DNA from: Streptomyces sp. SAI-135
GTDB taxonomy: Bacteria; Actinomycetota; Actinomycetes; Streptomycetales; Streptomycetaceae
NCBI RefSeq assembly: GCF_029893805.1
Contig: NZ_JARXYP010000001.1
Location: forward strand, 372,001-436,000
Direction of reading: 5' to 3'
Length of the DNA stretch: 64,000 bases
Shown here: piece after piece, positions 1-8,461 of the stretch
How the letters are laid out: every line of letters begins with the position of its first letter
Position numbering within the stretch: the first letter of the stretch is position 1
Position numbers and translations under genes: made by a program
The notes under the pieces: generated by a model
Told to the model about the DNA's origin: nothing
Databases searched by the model: none
Seen by the model: the letters and a program-made list of their open reading frames with translations, nothing else

Positions 1-456
1 CTCTCTGCATGCCCCTCCCTCTTGAGACCCGTCTCCCGGATGTGGTGCCGACCGATCTGGCCGAGATGTCCTACGGTGTCGAGCTGACCGTGTCGCCGGA
101 GGCGCCCCTTGCGACAGGACGGCGCAGCCCAGAGTTGCGCGGGAGATGGCCGTCGCGGGTCGCGCATCTGCGGCGTCGATCGCCGACCGGCAGTACCGCG
201 GGCGGGACGTCCTCAACAGGAGCCATGCCCCGGTCATCCAGGGCCAAGACGCGGAGGGGCCACTGACGGACAGCTTCCGGGGCGGCGCCGCTCATCGGAT
301 GGCGAGACGCTCGCCGCCCCGATCCAGCTGTCAGGTGCAACCGCACATGCCCTGACATCCGAGTCGAACCAAGCGTGGATCAGCGAGTCCGGTCAGCCAG
401 TTGCAGACCTCGCCGGCCCGTCTGACCCCATTACCAAGCCAATTGAAGGACTCATC
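1..456. other. No recognisable gene
   Basis: Open frames on both strands here read as shadows without a family motif. The frame that runs into the downstream hydrolase from base 109 lacks a ribosome binding site and gives low-complexity sequence before the real start at 457. I see nothing else to assign. Confidence 0.5.
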
Positions 457-1257
457 ATGCGAATCCGTATCCCGCGTCGCGTCGCAATTGCCGCCGGCGC
501 CCTCGCTCTGCTGGGTGCCGCCGCGGTCCCGGGTGTGGCGGCAGCGAGCGGTGAGAGTTCCGCTGCTTCGCCGAAGCCGACCGTCGTCCTCGTCCACGGA
601 GCATGGGCGGACTCTTCCGGCTGGTCCCAGGTGGTGGAGCGGCTGCGCCACGACGGCTACCCCGTGCGAGCCATCGCCAACCCTCTGCAAGGGCTCACCA
701 GCGACTCCGCCTACCTCTCCAGCTACCTGGCCACCATCCACGGCCCTGTGATCCTGGTCGGCCACTCCTACGGCGGCGCGGTGATCACCAACGCCGCGGC
801 ATCGGACCCCGACGTCAAGGCCCTGGTCTACGTCGCCGGCTTCATCCCGGTGCAGGGCGAGACCGTGGGCGACCTGGCCGCCAGGTCCTCGTCGCCCATC
901 CCGCTGATCACGACGCCCGTTCCGGGCGGTGCGGATGTGTCCATCGACCCTGACCACTTCCGAGAGGTCTTCGCCGGCGACGTCGATCCGACCATCGCTG
1001 CCGACATGGCGGTCGCGCAGCGGCCGGCGAACACCAAGGCCGTCACCGACCCCAGTGCCGCTGAGGCGTTCCGCACGGTGCCCTCTTGGAGCCTGATCAC
1101 CACCCAGGACCACGCGATCTCGCCCAACGTGCAGCAGTTCATGTCCCAGCGGGCCGGTGCGCACATTGAGCGAGTCGGCTCCTCCCACGATGTGATGGTC
1201 AGTCACCCTGGCGCCGTCACGCACATCATCGAGGATGCGGACCACGGCTCCAACTGA
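457..1257 (+). CDS. Secreted alpha/beta hydrolase
   Basis: Predicted exported alpha/beta-fold hydrolase of 266 aa. The start at 457 is preceded by a GAAGGA ribosome binding site six bases upstream and opens a signal peptide: an RIRIPRR basic end, a hydrophobic core to about residue 25, then an Ala-rich cleavage zone near 30. The oxyanion HGAW is at 47-50 and the nucleophile elbow GHSYGG at 102-107, which makes Ser104 the nucleophile. Asp218 and His244 in GSSHD complete a plausible triad. The layout matches the AB_hydrolase_6 / salicylate-esterase-like group of single-domain esterases. The substrate is unknown. It appears monocistronic and is followed by a strong hairpin. A longer frame exists from 109 but would bury the signal peptide, so I reject that start. 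Confidence 0.85.
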   Translation: MRIRIPRRVAIAAGALALLGAAAVPGVAAASGESSAASPKPTVVLVHGAWADSSGWSQVVERLRHDGYPVRAIANPLQGLTSDSAYLSSYLATIHGPVILVGHSYGGAVITNAAASDPDVKALVYVAGFIPVQGETVGDLAARSSSPIPLITTPVPGGADVSIDPDHFREVFAGDVDPTIAADMAVAQRPANTKAVTDPSAAEAFRTVPSWSLITTQDHAISPNVQQFMSQRAGAHIERVGSSHDVMVSHPGAVTHIIEDADHGSN

Positions 1258-1324
1258 AACGGAATTTGACAGGACACGACACATTCCAGGCCGGACGCTT
1301 CTCCAAGCGCCGGGCGAGTGCCGT

Positions 1325-1362
1325 GGCGTAGACAAGACCCAGCCCGCGGTCTTGTCTACGCC
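1325..1362 (+). terminator. Hairpin terminator after the hydrolase
   Basis: A perfect 15-bp inverted repeat (arms 1325-1339 and 1348-1362, each beginning GGCGTAGACAAGACC when read inward) with an 8-base loop lies 68 bases after the hydrolase stop. There is no clear U-tract, as is common in Streptomyces, so termination rests on stem strength. Confidence 0.7.
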
Positions 1363-1700
1363 GCCCACCCGCTGCCGCGTCGGCAGACCGCCGAGGCGGC
1401 AGCGGGACTGGCAACTGCTGACGAAATGAGCGACGGGGTCCGCTGAGCTCCCCCACTTCTTGAGGGATCGGATGGCCTGCGTCCGTACCGACTGACGTGG
1501 CTTCGACGATGCGGCGCATGTCCATCGCGGCCCGGGTATGCGGGGAGCGGTGGTGACGCGGGAAATGGTGGGGTTGAGCAGCACGACGCGGGGTACGGCC
1601 CGATATGCTTCTTGACCTGGAGCGCTCTCCGCTTAATTGATAAAGCCTCGGACGCCTCACCTCGCTAAAGCACGAGGTTAAACTCTGGCCGACTACAGTG
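1363..1700. other. No recognisable gene
   Basis: Spacer between the hydrolase terminator and the IS110 element. Frames on the minus strand give Arg/Pro-rich sequence with no family motif. I cannot assign anything here. Confidence 0.4.
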
Positions 1701-2998
1701 ATTCCTAATGCTGTCTGTCAAGCCGCGTGCGCGGTGGGTGGCATGAGTTCGTAGGTCCGTTCGTCGCGCAGGAGGGCCCACAGGACGTTGACGCGGCGGC
1801 GGGCCAGGGCGAGGACGGCCTGGATGTGACGCTTGCCTTCGGCTCGCTTGCGTTCGTAAAACCGGCGGGACTCATCGCAGTGGCGGATGCTGAACAAGGC
1901 AGAGATGTAGAAGACGCGTTGGAGTCCGCGGTTGTAGCGCCGTGGCCGGCGAAGACTGCCGCTGATCTTGCCGGAGTCGCGGGGAACAGGTGCGACGCCA
2001 CCGAAGCCGGCGAGGCGGTCTGCGGTGCCGAAGGCGGTCATGTCGCCGCCGGTCGCGGCCAGGAACTCGGCGCCGAGGATGACCCCCAGGCCGGGCATGC
2101 TGGTGATCACTTCGAAGTCCCGATGTTCGCGAAAACAGGCCTCGATCGCCTTGTCGAGCTCGGCGATCTGTTGGTTGAGGGCCGTCACTTCCTGCGCGAG
2201 TGTGTGCACCATCTGAGCGGTGAGTTTCTCGCCGGGCAGGCTGGTGTACTGGCGTCCGGCAGCCTCCAGAGCGGTCTCGGCGAGCTGGTCGGCGCGCAGG
2301 ACCTTGCGGTTGCGCAGCCAGGTCTCGAGCCGCTTTTTGCCTGCCCGGCGCAGGGAGGCTGGGGTCTGGTAGCCGGTCAGCAGCATGAGCGGGCCGGTGT
2401 TGGTGAGGTCCAGTGCCCGCTCCAGGCCCGGGAAGATGCCGGTCAGTTGGGCGCGGAGCCGGTTGACGGTGCGGGTGCGGTCGGCGACCAGGTCCGTTCG
2501 ACGGCCGGTGAGGATCTTGAGGTCGGTGACAGTCTCGTCGTCGGCACGTAAGAGGTGCAGATCGCGGCGGATGCGGGCCTGGTCCGCAATGACAGCTGCG
2601 TCCTTGGCGTCGGTCTTGCCCTCGCCGCGGTAGCTCTCCGAGGCGCGGTGGATGGCCCGGCCGGAGATGTAGTGCACCGGCTGAGCGTGGTTGAACAGGA
2701 GCGTGATGACCAGAGCGGCCCCGCCGTCGGCCAGGTCAATGCCCCAGGCCACCTCCTCTCCCAAGGCCAGGACGTCAGTGAGGAGTTCGAGAAGTTCGGG
2801 TTCGTCGTTGGCGACGCGTCGGGACAGCAGCCGGTGGCCACTCTCGTCGATCGCGACGCAGTGATGATGGGTCTTGCCTGCATCAATGCCGGCCCAGATC
2901 ATGGCCATGTGGTGCCTCCGTGCGGTGTGCTGCGGGCGCTTCCCGACGGACGACCTCGCTGTCGATTCCCTACTCAGCGATCATTCGCAATTCCTAAT
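1701..2998 (-). mobile_element. IS110-family insertion sequence, apparently intact
   Basis: The transposase gene is bounded by a 9-bp direct repeat, ATTCCTAAT, at 1701-1709 and 2990-2998. There are no terminal inverted repeats. This is the IS110 pattern, in which a short target core is repeated at both ends after site-specific insertion. The CDS stops only 8 bases inside the 1701-1709 repeat. About 81 non-coding bases lie between its start and the other repeat. That upstream end is where IS110 elements carry their bridge RNA, although this stretch is shorter than the well-studied examples. The exact ends are inferred from the repeat only. Confidence 0.6.
1718..2908 (-). CDS. IS110-family transposase
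   Basis: A 396-aa DEDD recombinase of the IS110/IS116/IS902 type. The N-terminal RuvC-like domain begins with GIDAGK (Asp9 would be the first catalytic acid) and includes the DAKDAAVIADQAR segment. The C-terminal IS116/110/902 domain shows the MPGLGVILGAEFLA helix-hairpin-helix-like stretch and the conserved DSGKISGSLRRPR region that holds the catalytic serine of the family. The ATG at 2908 is preceded by GGAGGC five bases upstream. Length and domain order are normal and I see no frame breaks, so unlike the other transposases in this window it may be functional. Members insert site-specifically under guidance of an element-encoded bridge RNA. Confidence 0.92.
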   Translation of the reverse strand: MAMIWAGIDAGKTHHHCVAIDESGHRLLSRRVANDEPELLELLTDVLALGEEVAWGIDLADGGAALVITLLFNHAQPVHYISGRAIHRASESYRGEGKTDAKDAAVIADQARIRRDLHLLRADDETVTDLKILTGRRTDLVADRTRTVNRLRAQLTGIFPGLERALDLTNTGPLMLLTGYQTPASLRRAGKKRLETWLRNRKVLRADQLAETALEAAGRQYTSLPGEKLTAQMVHTLAQEVTALNQQIAELDKAIEACFREHRDFEVITSMPGLGVILGAEFLAATGGDMTAFGTADRLAGFGGVAPVPRDSGKISGSLRRPRRYNRGLQRVFYISALFSIRHCDESRRFYERKRAEGKRHIQAVLALARRRVNVLWALLRDERTYELMPPTAHAA

Positions 2999-3263
2999 TG
3001 GCAGCCGATTCGTCGTGGGGCGCTGGGCGGCCAATCACTGAAAGCCACATACGGCAGAGCGTTTTGAACCACACCCGGCGCCCCTGGGCGGGTCAACCGT
3101 ACGAGGAGCTCACCACATCCCGCAGAACAACGTAGGGAGCGTTTTCAACGGGACCACTGATCGGGTGACGCCGGTCAGGTCGAGGGGAGGACCGCAACGC
3201 ACAATGCTCCCGTGCCGTTGGTGGAGGTGTTCGAAGTCTCAAACCATCGGCAAAGGAGCCCTG

Positions 3264-4012
3264 TTGGCTCCCTATCCTGCCGCACTCGACCTCCCGCATG
3301 CCCTCGTCGAGTGGGTCACGATGCTCGTCGTCACCCGTGAGGGTGACCGCAGGTGCAAACTCCCGCCGCACCAGCGGGCGCTCATCGCTTTGGTGTACCT
3401 GCGCCGCCACGACACCCTCGCTCGGATCGCGGCCGGTTTCGGGATATCCGTCGGCACCGCTCACGCGTACGTCACCGGCGTCACCGGCCTGCTCGCCGGC
3501 CGCGCGCCGGGCCTGCTCAAGACTCTGCGCGAGCGTGATCCGGAGTTCGTTTGGCTGGACGGAGCTCTCGCCGAATGCGACCGCGTCGGCGACAGCCGGG
3601 CCGATTACTCAGCCAAGCACCGCCGACATGGAGTGAACGTCCAGGTCGTCACCTACCCCGCGGGCGAGGTGCTGTGGATTTCTCCCGCGCTGCCGGGCCG
3701 CACCCACGACCTGACCGCAGCCCGCCTCCACCGCATCATCCGGATCTGCGAGCGTTAGGGCGTCCCGATCCTCGCCGACCGCGCCTACCAGTGCGCCGGC
3801 CCCTGGGTCACCACCGGACTCAAGCGGCCACCAGGCGGCGAGCTCACCCTCACCCAGCGCACCGTCAATCGGGCCCCGGCTGCAGCTCGGGCACCGGTCG
3901 AACGCGGCATGGCACGGCTGAAGTCCTGGCAGATCTTCCGCAGATCCCGCATCAGCCCGAACCGCATGCCCGTCATCGCCAAAGCTGTCTCACCCTGGAG
4001 AGGCAACGCTGA
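3264..4012 (+). pseudogene. IS5-family (DDE_Tnp_4-like) transposase, nonsense and frameshift
   Basis: Homologous to a transposase common in Streptomyces. It begins at TTG 3264, eight bases after AAGGAG, with an N-terminal HTH region ([18 protein letters not shown]) and the first DDE segment ([15 protein letters not shown]). Reading is stopped by TAG at 3756-3758 inside ICER-stop-GVPILADRAYQ, where CAG (Gln) is expected. The same frame then continues through ILADRAY and VERGMARLKSWQIFRRS. A second lesion near 3985 shifts frame before the family's usual tail, LTLERQR. A still more decayed relative lies at 19680-20125. The element is inactive. Confidence 0.85.
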
Positions 4013-4247
4013 AAGACCTCAGTGTTGAAACGGGGAGGCCGCCTGCGCCTCGGAACAGCACCGGCACTGGACCGGCGTCTTCACAGACGGCCTTGGCTGG
4101 CTCGAAGCACTCCCGCACCCAGGCTGACCAGCTGCACTCCGTCCTTCGAGCAGCACCACGAGGGCCGGAGCTGTGAATTGGGCGTCTACCCGGTGCGTCA
4201 GTAGTGCAACCGGTCTGCCCATTCATAGAATTTCCGGCTCGAACAAG

Positions 4248-4283
4248 CGTGAGGGCCCGATAGCAAGGTGACGGGCCCTCACG
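4248..4283 (-). terminator. Strong hairpin terminator of the marR-SDR operon
   Basis: A perfect 12-bp inverted repeat, CGTGAGGGCCCG at 4248-4259 and its complement at 4272-4283, with a 12-base loop. It lies 25 bases past the SDR stop. By position it would end the leftward operon and could also block read-through from the transposase relic. Confidence 0.8.
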
Positions 4284-4308
4284 GAGAATCGAGGTGAGGA
4301 AACGGTGG

Positions 4309-5445
4309 TCAGCTGTTGATTCTGTTCCAGATCTCACCATAGGCAGCGAGTTCGCTGAAACCTCCGTCGACCGGCAAGTCGATTCCGGTCACGAAGCTGG
4401 AGTCATCGCTTGCGAGGAAAAGTGCGGCCGAAGCCATCTCGTCCGCGTCTGCCGCACGGCCGAGGGCAGTCATGCTCACCAGACTCTTGAATAGGGTGCT
4501 TCCCGAATCCATCATCGGGGTGTCGACCACGCCCGGATGCATGGCGTTGACCCGAATCCCCTTCGTGGCGAGATCGATGGCCGCGGACTTGGTCATCCCT
4601 CGCACTCCCCACTTGGAGGAGGAGTATGCGGCGACAGGATGACCCATTATTCCTGCCGTGGATCCGATATTGATGATGCTTCCGCCGCCCGTCCGCTCCA
4701 TCAAGGGCGCGCAGGCCTGCATACCGAGAAACTGTCCCGTCAGATTGACGTCGAGGATGCTGTTCCACGCCTCGAACGAAGTGGTGGTGAGTGAATGGCG
4801 GACATTGGTCCCGGCATTGTTGATGAGGATGTCGAGGCGACCTGTCTCCGCTTCGATCTCACTGATCACCCGGTTCCATTGCGCAGGGTCGGTGACATCG
4901 AGCACTTTGAAGTGAGCCTTGCCCCCAGCCGTGCGGATCTCCTCGGCAACCTTCTCGCCCTGTTCGGCGAGAAGATCGCACAGGTAGACGATCGCGCCCT
5001 CGCGGGCGAACCGACGTGCTTCGGCCTCGCCCTGGCCGCGGGCGCCTCCGGTGATGAGTGCGACCTTGCCTGCGAGCCGTGCACTCCCGCCAAGCGCCAG
5101 ACGGCTGCGGTGCTCGCCGCCTGCTGTGGACAACTCCTGGACCGTGTCCACGGGATCGAGGAGGAGTGTGTCCACCCGTTCGATCTGCGACATGTCGAAG
5201 CCCGCCATGTCGCGCCGGAAGCCTTCACTTTCCATGTAGTCGCGGATGACCGCGCGGGGGTCGTCTCCGTCCTGAAAGCTGACCAGGGCGACGACGGCCT
5301 TCGGGTTTCCAGGCACCCGGGAGAACCCGTGTGTCACGACGTTGAACTCGGCCAGCGTCGCTATGTGAGCCTCCCACCGTTCCAGGTAGTCAGGTACGGC
5401 GGACTCCGATGCCAGATGGTACGTACGCTTTTGATAAACAGGCAC
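4309..5445 (-). CDS. NIPSNAP-like / short-chain dehydrogenase fusion
   Basis: A 378-aa two-domain protein. Residues 1-105 resemble NIPSNAP/EthD-type ferredoxin-like domains (VYQKRTYHLASESAVPDYLERWE). Residues 122-378 form a complete classical SDR: cofactor loop TGGARGQG at 132-139, NNAG at 209-212, and catalytic Ser262, Tyr274 and Lys278 in YSSSK. The C-terminal LPVDGG signature of the FabG-like/3-alpha-HSD group is also present. It should be a cytoplasmic NAD(P)-dependent alcohol/ketone oxidoreductase; the fused domain may bind substrate or support oligomerisation. The GTG at 5445 follows AAGGA and lies 11 bases after the marR stop, so the two genes are co-transcribed and probably coupled. 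SDRs are normally about 250 aa, so the fusion is the unusual feature. Confidence 0.85.
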   Translation of the reverse strand: MPVYQKRTYHLASESAVPDYLERWEAHIATLAEFNVVTHGFSRVPGNPKAVVALVSFQDGDDPRAVIRDYMESEGFRRDMAGFDMSQIERVDTLLLDPVDTVQELSTAGGEHRSRLALGGSARLAGKVALITGGARGQGEAEARRFAREGAIVYLCDLLAEQGEKVAEEIRTAGGKAHFKVLDVTDPAQWNRVISEIEAETGRLDILINNAGTNVRHSLTTTSFEAWNSILDVNLTGQFLGMQACAPLMERTGGGSIINIGSTAGIMGHPVAAYSSSKWGVRGMTKSAAIDLATKGIRVNAMHPGVVDTPMMDSGSTLFKSLVSMTALGRAADADEMASAALFLASDDSSFVTGIDLPVDGGFSELAAYGEIWNRINS

Positions 5446-5456
5446 TCTTTTTTCCT

Positions 5457-5987
5457 TTACTGCTTGCCCTGCTGAGCAGGATGAACCTTTCCTTGCAGCC
5501 GGTGGACTGGCCCGTCCTCGCCGAGATCGCTCAGTATCAGATGAAGGTGCACGTTGGCCTGGTCCAGGTGCATGCGGTCGATAGGGGCGAGCAGTCGCTC
5601 AATACTCGCATTGACACGAAAAGTCGCTTCCCGCGCCAACGCCATTCCCGTACCAGTGATGCGGATCATGCGGCCTCGCCGGTCCGAGGGCTCAAATTGG
5701 CGTTCGACGTAACCTTCACGCTGCAGTCGACGGAGAATATTGCTCAGGCCGCCTGTGGTCAGCAGCAGACCTTCCGAAAGCTGCCGCGGGCGAAGGCCGT
5801 CGGACTGCGCCGCGAGTGCGACGAGGACGTCGAACTCTGCGCGCGACAAGTGGCAGCTACCCGCAGCCGACACGACGACCCTGTCCAGCAGCGAGTGCAG
5901 TCGTCCGACGTGCTGAGCGAACTCGACGACGGGGCCGGGTGGTGGCGGTACCTCGATGGGATCGAACACTCTTCGAGAATAGCTCAT
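5457..5987 (-). CDS. MarR-family regulator
   Basis: A 176-aa winged-helix regulator. The DNA-binding core runs about residues 50-120: LSRAEFDVLVALAAQSDG, then LRPRQLSEGLLLTTGGLSNI as the recognition helix region, then the wing VERQFEPSDRRGRMIRIT. The start at ATG 5987 gives normal MarR length. A frame upstream to 6101 is open but unlike the family. MarR proteins usually repress the adjacent catabolic or efflux gene until a small phenolic or lipophilic ligand binds. Here the co-directional NIPSNAP-SDR gene follows after 11 bases and is the obvious target. A perfect palindrome overlaps the start codon, which suggests autoregulation. Confidence 0.85.
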   Translation of the reverse strand: MSYSRRVFDPIEVPPPPGPVVEFAQHVGRLHSLLDRVVVSAAGSCHLSRAEFDVLVALAAQSDGLRPRQLSEGLLLTTGGLSNILRRLQREGYVERQFEPSDRRGRMIRITGTGMALAREATFRVNASIERLLAPIDRMHLDQANVHLHLILSDLGEDGPVHRLQGKVHPAQQGKQ

Positions 5988-6006
5988 CGAGAAAGCTTTC
6001 TCGATG
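5985..6006. promoter_or_regulatory. 22-bp perfect palindrome, likely MarR operator
   Basis: CATCGAGAAAG and its exact complement meet without a spacer, centred between 5995 and 5996. The left end contains the marR start codon, so bound protein would block transcription or ribosome access for the whole operon. Size and symmetry suit a MarR dimer. The assignment is by position, not by a known motif. Confidence 0.6.
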
Positions 6007-6433
6007 CATGCAGGTGCAACCAATCTGGTCCCCGCGATGCGAAGTCGTGGGGCAGGTAGCGCCAGGGGATGCCAGCGCGTCGGCGTAGGGATGGTGTCCA
6101 TGGTTCTGGCGCAGGTCGCGTTCGAGGGGCGGCCAGTTTGCAGGCCCCGGCGCTTACGCTCGGCCCGTGGGTCCGACCAGTTCTCAGCGCGCGTCGGACA
6201 GGTCGCTGGGACATGGGCGCTGTCGCGTCATGTTTCGGTACCGGGGTCGGGAGCGACACCGTCCCGGGGCGCAAACGGCTTCAATCAGGCGTGTCTGGAT
6301 CAGGCGGGAGCGAATACACCGAAAGAGGCCGAAATCTGGCCTCTGTGGTCACACAGTCGTGGCAGGGTCCTCCAGTCTCAACGACCTCCTGGCGATCCGC
6401 CGCCTGAGCTCCATGGGACACCCTCATCCAGGA
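6007..6433. other. Spacer with a tiny IS5 fragment
   Basis: No intact gene. On the minus strand around 6030-6105 one frame reads GIPWRYLPHDF, a motif typical of IS5 transposase N-termini (DUF4096), with no supporting sequence on either side. It looks like a scrap of an older insertion. The marR promoter must lie near the right edge of the palindrome. Confidence 0.35.
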
Positions 6434-6451
6434 TAAGAGCTCGTAACACGA

Positions 6452-7260
6452 TCATGAATTGGCCTTCTTGAGACGCCTCCAGCCGATGAGGCTGCAGCCC
6501 AACGAGACGAACGCATGGTGGAGTTCGAGGCGTCGTTCCCATCGGATGGCAAGGCGTTTGAACTGAAGGAGCAGAGCGAAGGTCTATTCCACGACGTAGC
6601 GGAGCTTGCCCAGGCCCTTGATGTTTGGGGCGCCCTTTCGGGAGATCACGGGAAGGATCGGGCGGTGCCGTAGCTGTCGGCGTACGGCCTTGGAGTCGTA
6701 CGCCTTGTCGCCCAGGACGGACTCGGGTCGCCGGCGTGGTCGGCCGGGCCGTCCGGCCACGGGCGGGATGCCGTCGACCAGGTCGAGGGTCTGGGTGATG
6801 TCGTTGACGTTGGCGGCGGTGGTGATGACGTGGAGCGGGTTGCCCTTGCCGTCGCAGATCAGGTGGTGTTTGCTGCCCGTCTTCCGTCGGTCGACCGGCG
6901 ACGGGCCTGTCGCGGCTCCCCCTTTTTCGCGCGGACGTGAGAGCCGTCCACGCACGCGCGGAACCAGTCGAGTTCGCCGGCCGCGTTCAGCTCGGCGAGC
7001 AGGATGCGGTGCAACTGGTCGAAGACCCCGGCCTGCTGCCAGCGCTCCAGGCGCCGTCAGCACGTCTGTCCGGAGCCAAAGCCCAGCTCCAAGGGCAGGA
7101 GTTGCCAGGCTATGTCGTTGTAGAGGACATAGAGGATGCCCTGCAGGCAGAGCCTGTCCGCCACTGGCCGCGGCCCCGGTGACCGAGCGGGCCAAGGCGG
7201 CAGCAGCGGTTCGATCAGCGCCCACAGCGCGTCGTCCACGATCCACGGCCGAGTACTCAC
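6452..7260 (-). pseudogene. IS5-family transposase (DUF4096 plus DDE), multiply broken
   Basis: The N-terminal DUF4096 part is clear (WIVDDALWALIEPLLPPWP, then NDIAWQLLPLELGFGSG). It is stopped at GQTC-stop-RRLERW, where Trp is normal. A frameshift near 6925 follows, after VDGSHVRAKKG. The DDE half then continues (DRRKTGSKHHLICDGKGNPL, VLGDKAYDS) until a second stop at 6584, where Gln is expected (VVE-stop-TFALLLQFKRLA). The original end, RRLKKANS, is still readable to 6452. Three independent lesions make it dead. Confidence 0.85.
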
Positions 7261-7311
7261 GCCACCACGAACGGTCGAGCTGCCAGACCCGTCACGCCCG
7301 ACCAGTACATT

Positions 7312-8070
7312 TCAGAAGGGCAAAGGCTCAGAACTCATTGAGTCGGTGTATCCCAGGGACCACCGTCCGGGGATGGTCGCGCAGATCGCATCCAGATCGG
7401 CACGGGTGCGGCCCCGAGCATGGAGCCAGCTGTGGACGCCCAGGCCATCCTGCCGCAGCAGCTTGCCCGGCGCGGAGAACCAACGCACGGGGGAATCCTC
7501 CGGTCCCGTCCACATCGGGTAGTCCGGCAGCGGGACTTGCTGAAAATGCTCCGGCACCTTCCCAAGCAGGTCAGCAGGCAGCTCGCACGCGTTATACAGA
7601 CGTCCCTCATTGCCGAACAGCGCCTCGCTCAATACGAGTTCGACGCAGGCCAGGGACACTCGATCCATGAACGGCACCCAATCGTGCTGTGCCAGAACGA
7701 GCACCGGCGGATCTTCCTGGCCAAGGTCGGCAAGGCGCACACCCCACAAGGCACATCCCTGGTTCTCGCTGCGGAACACGAGAACACCGCCGCACTCGTC
7801 GTGCACGAACATCTCGTGCGGCAGCAGCAAGGGGTCCTGGTTACTGACCAAGTCGGGACGGATCCCTACGAGTGCATAGAACTTATGCAGCGCGGCTGGC
7901 AGCGAACGACCGAACGTCGCCTCGGCCCGAGCCAGCTCTGCCGTAAGAGAGTCGCCGCCGACCAAGGGCTCGCCCCAAGCGGCAGCAAAGCTGCGGATGA
8001 ACGCCCAGGCCTGGTCATGTTTGCAGACCCCGCCATCCAGAGCCTCGGCCACGTCGAAGCTGCCACTCAT
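7312..8070 (-). CDS. SMI1/KNR4 (SUKH) family protein, probable immunity protein
   Basis: A 252-aa protein whose residues about 45-140 fit the SMI1/KNR4 superfamily: LARAEATFGRSLPAALHKFYALVG, then a beta-rich region with LLLPHEMFVHDECGGVLVFRSENQ. In bacteria this fold is a common immunity protein that neutralises polymorphic nuclease or deaminase toxins. No toxin gene is visible nearby, so it may be an orphan that protects against incoming toxins. The start is uncertain: ATG 8070 or ATG 8094, neither with a strong ribosome binding site. The gene sits inside a pair of inverted repeats with a dead transposase, and a second immunity relic (Imm1) follows at 9330. Confidence 0.75.
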   Translation of the reverse strand: MSGSFDVAEALDGGVCKHDQAWAFIRSFAAAWGEPLVGGDSLTAELARAEATFGRSLPAALHKFYALVGIRPDLVSNQDPLLLPHEMFVHDECGGVLVFRSENQGCALWGVRLADLGQEDPPVLVLAQHDWVPFMDRVSLACVELVLSEALFGNEGRLYNACELPADLLGKVPEHFQQVPLPDYPMWTGPEDSPVRWFSAPGKLLRQDGLGVHSWLHARGRTRADLDAICATIPGRWSLGYTDSMSSEPLPF

Positions 8071-8150
8071 GCCACGAACATACGGGAAGCCCATGCCCCA
8101 ACATCACGTAGTCTCGAGGCTGCCGCCCAAGATCGTGTTATGACCTCTTA

Positions 8151-8461
8151 CGGACGTCGGACACACGGGTACGACCTTGTAGGCTCTCTCGCCTGGAAAG
8201 TGCTCTTTCCCTCGCAACGTACAGGAACCTCGCCAAGTCCTGTCGGCGCAGGTCAAACCACTTTCTGTGTGTCTGATCAGCCTGCGACAGACCACCTCAT
8301 GAAAGCGCCGGCCAGCCGACCAAGACTCCTTGGCGAAGATCCGGTCCCATCAGGGGGATGCCGCCGGATGCACCTGACGGCACTCCTGGACCACACCGCT
8401 CTGCCCCCTGTCCCGCGCCGACCCTTTCTTCACCGGCTTGGCGTTGAGTCGTTACTCCGGT
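8151..8461. other. No recognisable gene
   Basis: Spacer between the right inverted repeat and the next IS5 relic. Frames on both strands lack family motifs. Confidence 0.4.

Larger units (their letters stand above)
6434..8150. mobile_element. Candidate IS5-type element carrying an immunity gene
   Basis: TAAGAGCTCGTAACACGATC at 6434-6453 is matched in inverted orientation, 18 of 20 bases, by 8131-8150. The outermost TA at each end could be the two-base target duplication known for IS427-group IS5 elements. Between the repeats are one decayed IS5 transposase (6452-7260) and an intact SMI1/KNR4 gene (7312-8070). At about 1.7 kb this is nearly twice the usual size of such elements, so the second gene would be a passenger. 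An alternative is that the right repeat belongs to a separate, lost copy. Confidence 0.45.

Noticed and set aside
109..456. N-terminal extension of the secreted hydrolase
   Set aside because: No ribosome binding site, low-complexity sequence, and it would place the signal peptide internally.
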